Below the pieces are notes generated by a model that had not been told where the DNA came from, did not search any database, and saw only the letters and a list, made by a program, of their open reading frames with translations. Positions 34,600 through 43,727 of a stretch of DNA of 64,000 bases are shown here, in pieces. The position numbers were made by a program, and so were the translations under genes. The stretch comes from Blastocatellia bacterium UBA7656. Lineage in GTDB: Bacteria > Acidobacteriota > Blastocatellia > UBA7656. The stretch spans positions 37,065 through 101,064 of the forward strand of contig DLHY01000103.1 of the NCBI GenBank assembly GCA_002483445.1, written 5' to 3'. Every line of letters begins with the position of its first letter. The stretch's first letter is position 1.

Positions 34600-35709
34600 T
34601 CATTCGGCGCTCTCGATCATACGATTGAAATCTTCGAGCGAAAGGGGCGCTACGCGAGCCGCCATCATATTCTCTTCGACATGCGCGCGATGGCTCATCC
34701 CGACCAGCGCCGTAGTCACTCCGGGCGTGGAACGAACGAATTGAATCGCGCGCTGCGCGTCTGAAGTAAGCCCGACGAGAGACTGACGGATGAAATCGGG
34801 CAGATTACCGGCAAGTCGCGCCTGAAGCATTGACGCGCTGCACATAACAGTGATGCCGAAATGGTCGGCTGCCTCAAGCGATGAGACATACTTGTCGCCG
34901 ACTTTCTGGTTTGGCGAGATGTGCGCTTCGGGCATCGCCAGGTTGTAAGGCAGTTGAATCGCGCGGAAATGATGCTCCGGGCCTGCGATCTCGCGGGCGA
35001 TTTTTTCCAACTCCGCGAGTGAGAGATACCCTTTCGCTCGCGGAGGCTGGCGGTATCCGTTCCAGGTCGCCGTGCCGTAAATTTTTATGCGTCCATCGGC
35101 GACCGCTTTTTCGAGAAATTCAAAGGCGGCGCGGATGCGGCGAAGGAACTCATCGCGCGCAATTCGGTCAAGCTGTGATTCAGGATTGTGAATGTAATAA
35201 ATGTCCACGCATTCGAGGCCGAGGTTTTCCAGACTGCGCGACAACTGATTGTCGAGATAGCTTGCCGACATGCAATGAGTATCGACTATGTCTTCCGCGC
35301 GCGCTGCGCCTGTATCAAGTATGTTCTTTTTTATCCATGCGCGGGGATCGCGCGGCATCTCGTCGTCGAAGGGAAAGTAGCCGCCTTTGGTGGCGATGAT
35401 GATCTCGTCGCGCGAAGCTTTGCCTGCTTCGAAGAGTTGTTTGAGAGCCGCGCCTATATTGCGCTCGCTTCGTTGAAAGCGATAGTTGATAGACGAATCG
35501 ATGACGTTGCAGCCAAGCTCTACGGCGCGGCGAACTGATTCTTCATACAAACGATCAGTCGCGTCATCCCAGTGGCCGAGATAAGTGCCTATCCCGATAG
35601 TCGACATCAGCAAATTCTGTTGTCGGCGGAAATGACCCGGCGCGGTCTGGGAGGCGAACCGCTCGGCGTATCGAGAGGTTCCTTCGGTCGTTGCGCAAAT
35701 CGGTTTCAT
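34600..35709 (-). CDS. Aldo/keto reductase
   Basis: A 369-residue protein. The start at 35709 has AGGAG 7 bp upstream; the frame extending to 35865 only translates the adjacent ACCACAGATG repeat. The AKR barrel is recognisable: GIGTYLGHWDDATDRLYEE, DSSINYRFQRSERNIG (Asp and Tyr of the catalytic set), EIIIATKGGYF (Lys), VDIYYIHNPESQ (His) and the cofactor end with STPGVTTALVGMSHRAHVEEN, the usual NADPH phosphate loop. The substrate is unknown. The family is cytoplasmic and acts on carbonyl compounds. It is flanked by intergenic repeats and appears monocistronic. Confidence 0.85.
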   Translation of the reverse strand: MKPICATTEGTSRYAERFASQTAPGHFRRQQNLLMSTIGIGTYLGHWDDATDRLYEESVRRAVELGCNVIDSSINYRFQRSERNIGAALKQLFEAGKASRDEIIIATKGGYFPFDDEMPRDPRAWIKKNILDTGAARAEDIVDTHCMSASYLDNQLSRSLENLGLECVDIYYIHNPESQLDRIARDEFLRRIRAAFEFLEKAVADGRIKIYGTATWNGYRQPPRAKGYLSLAELEKIAREIAGPEHHFRAIQLPYNLAMPEAHISPNQKVGDKYVSSLEAADHFGITVMCSASMLQARLAGNLPDFIRQSLVGLTSDAQRAIQFVRSTPGVTTALVGMSHRAHVEENMMAARVAPLSLEDFNRMIESAE

Positions 35710-35839
35710 CTTCACTCCTCTCCGGCAAAATGTCGCCGGTAGTTTAGCAGAAGGATGTAGGATTGAAATAGCCTGCGCAGGCGGGCGATGTCGTATATTC
35801 ACAGGCTGATTTAGGGCCATTAATTTTTTAGCGGGAAGG

Positions 35840-35942
35840 AACCACAGATGAACACAGATAAACACGGATAAGACGGGGAAGAAAAAACAGAGAAATCTTC
35901 GGTTTTTTCTCTATCTGTGTCCATCTGTGTTCATCTGTGGTT
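35840..35942. repeat. ACCACAGATG palindromic repeat, copy 2
   Basis: Second 103-bp copy of the element at 17851-17953, with arms built of ACCACAGATG AACACAGATA AACACGGATA and their inverse. It lies between the purL stop codon and the aldo/keto reductase start. Confidence 0.8.
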
Positions 35943-35967
35943 TTTCTCTTCTTGATTTGCAGCGACT

Positions 35968-38241
<2,274 letters not shown>

Positions 38242-38379
38242 ATCAGGTTTCAGAGGACGGAAAAAGTTGATCGATATGCTAACCGACCGGCGAGGTTTTA
38301 ATCAAGCAGAGAGAATTGAAAATTTGCCGTTCGGCCTCAGTATGCGCGATTTGGAAAAGAGAAACAGGAAGTTTTAACC

Positions 38380-38634
38380 CTATCTGTAAGCCTCTCTCCT
38401 GTGCAGGATTCCAAGAACGATCACTCGTTTCTTTATCTCGTCGATTTGATAAAGCACTCGATAGTCTCCGACTCGAACGCGCAGTGTATTCTTTTGGGCT
38501 TTCAGTTTTTTGCATCCGGGTGGTCGAGGATTCGCGGCGAGTTTGAGGATAACAGCATCTATGCGCAAGGCTGTTTCGTCTTCCAGGTCATCGATCTGCT
38601 TTTTGGCCGACCTCGTGATTTCCAGTTTATACAC
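38380..38634 (-). CDS. RelE/ParE-family toxin
   Basis: An 84-residue protein: MYKLEITRSAKKQIDDLEDETALRIDA gives the RelE beta-alpha start, LRVRVGDYRVLYQID is the signature strand pair, and VIVLGILHRREAYR the C-terminal strand and catalytic tail of mRNA-cleaving RelE toxins. It starts at GTG and lies 14 bp after its antitoxin gene. The pair sits between purQ and purL, on the same strand. Confidence 0.85.
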   Translation of the reverse strand: MYKLEITRSAKKQIDDLEDETALRIDAVILKLAANPRPPGCKKLKAQKNTLRVRVGDYRVLYQIDEIKKRVIVLGILHRREAYR

Positions 38635-38648
38635 TTTCGGGCCACGCT

Positions 38649-38852
38649 TCAGGACTTGCTCTTGAACCTGCGTTTCCGATATTGATGATAATCTTCAGTC
38701 GGTTCATTCTGCGCCGATTTTGCATATTCGGCATCATCGATTTCTTCCAGCATGTCGAGCAGTTTTTCGTACTGTTTCAGGTCAAGCACCACCGCTGTCT
38801 TGACCCCCTTCGAATCGGTTATATATTTCGGTTGAAGTTTGAGGTTCGTCAT
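38649..38852 (-). CDS. Antitoxin of the RelE pair (Phd/YefM-like)
   Basis: A 67-residue protein: KYITDSKGVKTAVVLDLKQYEKLLDMLEEIDDAEYA is typical of Phd/RelB-type antitoxins, with a DNA-binding N-terminus and an acidic toxin-binding helix, then a basic tail. It starts 12 bp after the purQ stop codon, so expression is probably coupled to the purine transcript. A short inverted repeat for autoregulation is not obvious. Confidence 0.75.
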   Translation of the reverse strand: MTNLKLQPKYITDSKGVKTAVVLDLKQYEKLLDMLEEIDDAEYAKSAQNEPTEDYHQYRKRRFKSKS

Positions 38853-38864
38853 TATGATCTCCGT

Positions 38865-39572
38865 CTATGACGCTTTGGCAAGCTCGGCGAGCGTGTCAGC
38901 AAGAGAGCGAAAAATAATCCTTCCGTCGCTGCTGCACAGTATCTCTTCGCTGGCGCGTTCGGGGTGCGGCATCAGGCCGAGAATATTTCGCTCGCGATTG
39001 CAAATCCCAGCGATGCTATCGAGCGAGCCGTTCACATTGGCTTCATCCGTCACCAATCCTCTCTCATCCGAGTAGCGAAAGATGATTCGATTTTCGCGCT
39101 GAAGTTCGGCAAGCGTCGAAGAGTCGCAAAAATAATTTCCGTCGCCGTGAGCTATAGGCACGGATAAAACCTGGCCGCGCATACAATCCCTCGTGAAAGG
39201 GGTGTCGGTCGTCTCGACGCGGATGTTGACGTGCTGACAGAGGAATCGAAGATCGCGATTTCGCATCAGCGCGCCCGGCAGCATTCCGGCTTCGCAAAGG
39301 ATTTGAAACCCGTTGCATATCCCTAACACCAATCCGCCGCGCGAAGCGAATTCTTTGACCGCGCCCATAACGGGGCTGAAGCGCGCAATGGCTCCCGTGC
39401 GCAGATAATCGCCGTAAGAAAATCCGCCGGGCAGAATGATCGCGTCGAATTCGCCTATTGCGCTTTGTCGGTGCCAGATGAAATCGACGGGCTGGCCGAT
39501 GACTTTGCTGATAACGTGATAGGTGTCGTGGTCGCAGTTGGAGCCGGGGAAAACTACTACTCCGAATTTCAT
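38865..39572 (-). CDS. purQ: FGAM synthase, glutaminase subunit PurQ
   Basis: A 235-residue class I glutamine amidotransferase. It releases ammonia from glutamine for PurL. Visible are MKFGVVVFPGSNCDHD at the start, the nucleophile Cys in VLGICNGFQIL (about residue 88), and the His-Glu pair in LMPHPERASEE near the C-terminus. It follows purS with a 53-bp gap. Confidence 0.95.
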   Translation of the reverse strand: MKFGVVVFPGSNCDHDTYHVISKVIGQPVDFIWHRQSAIGEFDAIILPGGFSYGDYLRTGAIARFSPVMGAVKEFASRGGLVLGICNGFQILCEAGMLPGALMRNRDLRFLCQHVNIRVETTDTPFTRDCMRGQVLSVPIAHGDGNYFCDSSTLAELQRENRIIFRYSDERGLVTDEANVNGSLDSIAGICNRERNILGLMPHPERASEEILCSSDGRIIFRSLADTLAELAKAS

Positions 39573-39625
39573 CCCAGTTCGATCCTTTCCTCCGAGCAGG
39601 TGGGGACTAAGTAAGCGGCATTATC

Positions 39626-39883
39626 TCACGCCTCGCCTTCGGAATCCAGTTCGACTCGATAATCTTCTATAACGGGATTAGCCAGCACATCCTTAGCCAT
39701 GCGCTCTATCTCCTCGCGCGCCTCTTCGGGCGTGATTGCGGAGTCGAGCGTGATTTCGAAATACTTCCCCTGCCGCACGTCGGCTATTGAGCGATAGCCG
39801 ATGGTTTCAACCGCGTGGTGAATCGCTTTCCCCTGCGGATCGAGAACGGACGGTTTCAGTGTGACGTAAATTTTTGCTTTCAT
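39626..39883 (-). CDS. purS: FGAM synthase, PurS subunit
   Basis: An 85-residue protein that bridges PurL and PurQ in the FGAM synthase complex. MKAKIYVTLKPSVLDPQGKA and the following AVETIGYRSIADVRQGKYFEI are diagnostic. The start at 39883 is chosen because the longer frame to 40000 encodes the heptamer repeat (LQTPDSR repeats) before it. There is no clear ribosome binding site; the GTCTGGA repeat begins 9 bp before the ATG, so translation may depend on the repeat or on coupling. Confidence 0.92.
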   Translation of the reverse strand: MKAKIYVTLKPSVLDPQGKAIHHAVETIGYRSIADVRQGKYFEITLDSAITPEEAREEIERMAKDVLANPVIEDYRVELDSEGEA

Positions 39884-39891
39884 GATTAGCA

Positions 39892-40031
39892 GTCTGGAGT
39901 CTGGAGTCTGGAGTCTGGAGTCTGGAGTCTGGAGTCTGGAGTCAGAATGAAAGCGGAGGCGCATTAGAGCGGTTACGCTCGCGCCGACTTCCTCATTCAT
40001 TCTGACTTCTGACTTCTGACTCCTGACTTCT
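39892..40031. repeat. Seven exact GTCTGGA units plus TTCTGAC units
   Basis: Bases 39892-39940 are seven perfect copies of GTCTGGA. An 11-bp dyad GTCAGAATGAA (39941) with TTCATTCTGAC follows, and then several TTCTGAC units to about 40031. The whole gap between purB and purS is made of this element. Confidence 0.9.
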
Positions 40032-41325
40032 ACTCTTTGAATACCCTTTCAAAAATTTTATCGACATTGCGAAGCTGACGCTTCACATCGAAGATCGCGT
40101 CGAGTTCTTCGCGCGAAATTCTTGCTTTCACTCGCACATCGTTCATAACCATCTCGCGGAAGTTCGCGCCTTCATCCCACACGCGCATCGCCATCGGCTG
40201 CACGATTGAATAAGCCTCTTCGCGCGTCATCCCGCTCGCGGCGAGTTTCAACAGCAACTGGCCGCTTGCGGTCACGCCGCCTAAAGCGTCGAGGTTCGCT
40301 CTCATACGCCCAGCGTGAACTACAAGCCCGTCGATGAGCCACTCGGTTTTCGCTATCAGGTAATCCGTGAGTATGCACGAATCAGGTAGAATCACCCGCT
40401 CGACCGATGAGTGCGAGATGTCGCGCTCGTGCCACAGCGCGATGTTTTCAAACCCCGCCTGCGCGTTCGATCTCACCACGCGCGCAAGGCCGCAGATTTG
40501 CTCCGAAGTTACGGGGTTGCGCTTGTGCGGCATCGCTGATGATCCCTTCTGCCCTTCGGAGAAAGGCTCCTCGGCTTCCCTCACTTCGGTTCGCTGAAGG
40601 TGACGCACTTCCAAGGCGATCTTCTCCATCGAAGATGCGATTATGGCAAGAGTGGCGAGGAATTCAGCATAACGGTCGCGCTGAATGATCTGAGTCGAGA
40701 TGGGCGCGAAACTGAGCGCGAGTTTTTCGCACACGCGCTCTTCCACTTCAGGGTCGAGATGCGCGAACGTGCCGACCGCGCCTGATATTTTTCCGACGCT
40801 TATGGTTTCGCGCGCCCTGCGGAGTCGTTCCTTGTTCCTTTCGTTTTCGGCGTAGTAGAGCGCAAGCACCAAACCGAACGTCGTAGGCTCTGCGTGAACC
40901 CCGTGAGTGCGTCCCGCCATCACCGTCTCTTTATGCTCGAAGGCGCGGCGACGAAGAACTATCCCTAAGCGATCAAGGTCTTCGATGATGAGAGTCGCCG
41001 CATCGCGCAGAAGCAAAGCGTTGGCCGTATCGACGACATCTGATGAAGTCAGCCCGTAGTGAACGAAACGGGACTCAGGGCCGATGTTTTCGGCAAGCGC
41101 GGTGGTGAAGGCTATGACATCGTGACGGGTAGCGCGTTCGATCTCTTTGATCCTATCGACAGAAAAGCTGGCTTTGCGACGGATGACATCGACTGATTCG
41201 GCGGGGATAGTTCCCATCTCGGCGTGGACTTCGCAGACGGCTATTTCGACATCGAGCCATTTTTGAAATCTGTTTTCTTCTGTCCAGACTGCGCCCATTT
41301 CGGGTCGCGTGTATCGTTCGATCAT
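40030..41325 (-). CDS. purB: Adenylosuccinate lyase
   Basis: A 431-residue enzyme of the fumarase/aspartase superfamily, with two steps in purine synthesis: SAICAR to AICAR and adenylosuccinate to AMP. The signature loop GSSAMPHKRNPV is present (about 263-274, with the catalytic Ser), as are TSSDVVDTANALLL and MAGRTHGVHAEPTTFG (catalytic His). It is the first pur gene of the minus-strand cluster and is preceded by a 23-bp perfect hairpin, with no clear ribosome binding site before the ATG. Confidence 0.95.
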   Translation of the reverse strand: MIERYTRPEMGAVWTEENRFQKWLDVEIAVCEVHAEMGTIPAESVDVIRRKASFSVDRIKEIERATRHDVIAFTTALAENIGPESRFVHYGLTSSDVVDTANALLLRDAATLIIEDLDRLGIVLRRRAFEHKETVMAGRTHGVHAEPTTFGLVLALYYAENERNKERLRRARETISVGKISGAVGTFAHLDPEVEERVCEKLALSFAPISTQIIQRDRYAEFLATLAIIASSMEKIALEVRHLQRTEVREAEEPFSEGQKGSSAMPHKRNPVTSEQICGLARVVRSNAQAGFENIALWHERDISHSSVERVILPDSCILTDYLIAKTEWLIDGLVVHAGRMRANLDALGGVTASGQLLLKLAASGMTREEAYSIVQPMAMRVWDEGANFREMVMNDVRVKARISREELDAIFDVKRQLRNVDKIFERVFKE

Positions 41326-41338
41326 TTCGCTAGATGTC

Positions 41339-41394
41339 AGATGTCAGATGTCAGATGCTAGTTACTAACATCTAGCATCTGACATCTGACATCT
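41339..41394 (-). repeat. 23-bp perfect hairpin of GATGTCA words
   Basis: Bases 41339-41361 and 41372-41394 are exact inverted copies (23 bp) around a 10-base loop, built of GATGTCA words ending in GCTAG. On the minus strand it lies 4 bp after the MBL-fold gene stop and 13 bp before the purB start. It could be a terminator, an attenuator or an mRNA-processing site inside the operon. Confidence 0.85.
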
Positions 41395-41398
41395 CTCC

Positions 41399-42193
41399 TT
41401 AAAGTTCAAACCATTGAGTTGGGCGGTCGTGATGCGCCACATGGACGCGCCGCTCCGCATCGCTGAAAAACTCAGGGCCGCGAGAGGCTAATGCTTGCAA
41501 GGCCGAGAGCCGCGCAAGCTCAGGATGATTGCACTGGCGCGACAAGTGCGCAAGCACGAGATGCTCGGCCCGCCCATCGAAATCTTCGCGCATCCACCTG
41601 GCAGTCTCGTCATTCGACAGGTGGCCTGTGTTGCTTGCGATCCTCTGCTTGAGCGGCCACGGGTACGGGCCGACTTTGAGCATGTCGCGGTCGTGATTCG
41701 ATTCGATCACGATGAGATCCGAGCCGCGCAATCGTTCAGCCACCAGTTGAGTGATGTAGCCGAGATCGGTGACGATGCCGATTTTCGCACCGGCGGATTC
41801 GACGGTGAAAGCGAACGTGTCTACTCCGTCATGAGGTATGGTGAACGGGTGAAAATCGAATGCGCCTATCTGAAACGGCTCGCTCGAAGAAATCGATTCG
41901 CCCCAGCGAATGCCCGCTCCGTCGCGAGGCCAGCGACATTCATTTCGAGTGGCATCGGAGATATAAACAGGGACGCTCGCGGTCTTCGACAAAACGTGGA
42001 CGCCTTTGACGTGATCGGCGTGTTCGTGAGTGACGACGACTGCCGTGAGCCGCGCCGCATCGACTCCCGATTCGAGCATTCGCCGCGCGGTTTCTTTGGC
42101 CGAAAGCCCCGCATCGACAAGCACGCTCGTCTCGCCCGATTCGATGTAGACGGCGTTGCCGCTGCTTCCGCTTCCTAAGACGATCAGTCTCAT
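41399..42193 (-). CDS. MBL-fold metallohydrolase, YycJ/WalJ-like
   Basis: A 264-residue metallo-beta-lactamase fold protein. N-terminal MRLIVLGSGSSGNAVYIE is typical of the YycJ group; the metal motif THEHADH spans residues 55-61, and SNHDRDML and GPYPWPLKQRIASNTGHLSNDE follow as in that group. Members are 5' exonuclease-like enzymes or unknown hydrolases. An AAGGAC ribosome binding site 4 bp before the ATG is supplied by the last, altered unit of the ACAAGGG repeat upstream. The gene is probably cotranscribed with purB. Confidence 0.85.
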   Translation of the reverse strand: MRLIVLGSGSSGNAVYIESGETSVLVDAGLSAKETARRMLESGVDAARLTAVVVTHEHADHVKGVHVLSKTASVPVYISDATRNECRWPRDGAGIRWGESISSSEPFQIGAFDFHPFTIPHDGVDTFAFTVESAGAKIGIVTDLGYITQLVAERLRGSDLIVIESNHDRDMLKVGPYPWPLKQRIASNTGHLSNDETARWMREDFDGRAEHLVLAHLSRQCNHPELARLSALQALASRGPEFFSDAERRVHVAHHDRPTQWFEL

Positions 42194-42195
42194 CT

Positions 42196-42276
42196 GTCCT
42201 TCGTCCCTTGTCCCTTGTCCGTTGCCCGTTGTTGCTTGTCACTGACGACGGACTACGGACAACGGACAACGGACAA
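42196..42276. repeat. CCTTGTC/GACAACG word repeat
   Basis: Left arm of CCCTTGT-type 7-bp words next to the MBL start codon, right arm of GACAACG words reaching the stop codon of the M16 peptidase. The two arms are complementary and can fold back over the whole gap. Confidence 0.75.
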
Positions 42277-43551
42277 TCAGCAAGCAAGCTGAATTTTATC
42301 CGGGTCGATTGAGTCGAGCGGGCCGAGCGCCGTCACCGCCATGTCGCCGCCGTCGAATATCTCGCCCGCTACTCTATGCACATCGTCGACGGTCACGCGG
42401 TCTATGCGCTCGATTATCTCGTCGAGAGTGAACTGTCGGTGGAAAAATATCTCCTGTCGCGCAAGGTTGCTCATGCGCGCAGAAGTGGATTCCAGGCTCA
42501 GCATGATCGACACCTTGAGTTGATCCTTCGCGCGCTGAAGCTCGGCATCAGTCACCCTTTCTCGTTTAGCGCGGCTGAACTCATCTATTCCGAGGCGTAT
42601 GACTTCCGCGAGATGTTCGGGCGAAGTCGCGGCATACATCGACATATAGCCCGCGTCTGTGTAAGCGTTCACTCCCGAAAAGACCGTGTAGGCGAGGCCC
42701 TTTTCTTCGCGGATGGTTTGAAAGAGTCGCGAACTCATGCCGCCGCCGAGGATGGTATTGAGTACATGCACACTGTAGCGATCATCCGATATCATCGAAG
42801 GGGAGCGCGTGCCGAGTATCAGGTGCGCCTGTTCGAGGTCTTTGCTGATTATGATTCGCGGCGATGCCGCGCTCGGCGCGGAAGCCTTGAGGTCAGTCTT
42901 TCGATCCTTGAGGTCGCCGAGATGCTCCGCGACCATATCGATAAACCTTTCGTGAGTTATGTGGCCCGCGCCCGATACGACAAGATTTCGCGGCGTGTAG
43001 ACGCTTGTGAAATAATCAGTCACTCGATTGTGATCGAAAGTGGCGAGCGTTTCCGCCGTTCCGAGTATCGAGCGGCCCAGCGGATGACGGGGCCAGAAGT
43101 TCGCCACGAAGACTTCATGCACGAGGTCATCGGGCGTATCCTCGACCATCTTGATTTCTTCCATCACCACGTTGCGCTCGCGGTCAAGCTCTTCGTCATC
43201 GAACAGAGGCGCAGTTACGAGATCAGAGAGAAGATCGAAAGCGCGCGGGAGATGTTCATCCAGAACTTTGACGTAATAGCTTGCGACTTCGCGGGCGGTG
43301 AAGGCATCGACGTTGCCTCCTATCGCATCGCTCTCGATTGCGATCTCGCGCGACGAGCGATTGCGCGTGCCTTTGAAGAGCGTATGCTCGATGAAGTGCG
43401 AGATGCCGTTTCGCTCGGCGTCTTCGTGGCGCGAGCCTGAGCGCACCCAGATGCCGACCGACGCCGACCTCACATGGTTCATCTGCTCTGTGATTATTGT
43501 CAGACCGTTGGCAAGAACCGTCTTATTGATAGGACTGGACTGATCGACCAT
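42277..43551 (-). CDS. M16 family zinc peptidase
   Basis: A 424-residue protein of the processing-peptidase type. The inverted zinc motif HFIEH (His52, Glu55, His56) sits in NGISHFIEHTLFKGT. A third ligand is expected in the VVMEEIKMVEDTPDD helix, about 75 residues on. The second domain has GGGMSSRLFQTIREEKGLAYTVFS, another family hallmark. There is no signal peptide, so it should be cytoplasmic and cleave peptides. An AGGTGA ribosome binding site is present. It heads the minus-strand cluster that continues into the pur genes; homologues often occur in such positions. Confidence 0.9.
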   Translation of the reverse strand: MVDQSSPINKTVLANGLTIITEQMNHVRSASVGIWVRSGSRHEDAERNGISHFIEHTLFKGTRNRSSREIAIESDAIGGNVDAFTAREVASYYVKVLDEHLPRAFDLLSDLVTAPLFDDEELDRERNVVMEEIKMVEDTPDDLVHEVFVANFWPRHPLGRSILGTAETLATFDHNRVTDYFTSVYTPRNLVVSGAGHITHERFIDMVAEHLGDLKDRKTDLKASAPSAASPRIIISKDLEQAHLILGTRSPSMISDDRYSVHVLNTILGGGMSSRLFQTIREEKGLAYTVFSGVNAYTDAGYMSMYAATSPEHLAEVIRLGIDEFSRAKRERVTDAELQRAKDQLKVSIMLSLESTSARMSNLARQEIFFHRQFTLDEIIERIDRVTVDDVHRVAGEIFDGGDMAVTALGPLDSIDPDKIQLAC

Positions 43552-43727
43552 ATTTCACCTGAGACGGGATGCTAACACACGGTTTTCAACCGGCGCAAAC
43601 AGAGCTTTCATTCTCAACCTCGACTCGCAATGATCGAGCTTCGATGCCGGATTTGAAACCTGATGATCGGCTGTGGTATATACGGGCTGTCTCACCTAAC
43701 ACTCAAGGATCAAAACAGGAAGGCAAT

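Noticed and set aside
39892..39940. Possible CRISPR-like array (regular repeats before purS).
   Set aside because: The units are directly adjacent 7-bp words without spacers, and there are no cas genes.
42376..43440. A 354-codon plus-strand frame opposite the M16 peptidase.
   Set aside because: The minus strand encodes a complete M16 protein with the HxxEH motif; the plus frame matches no family and has no ribosome binding site.
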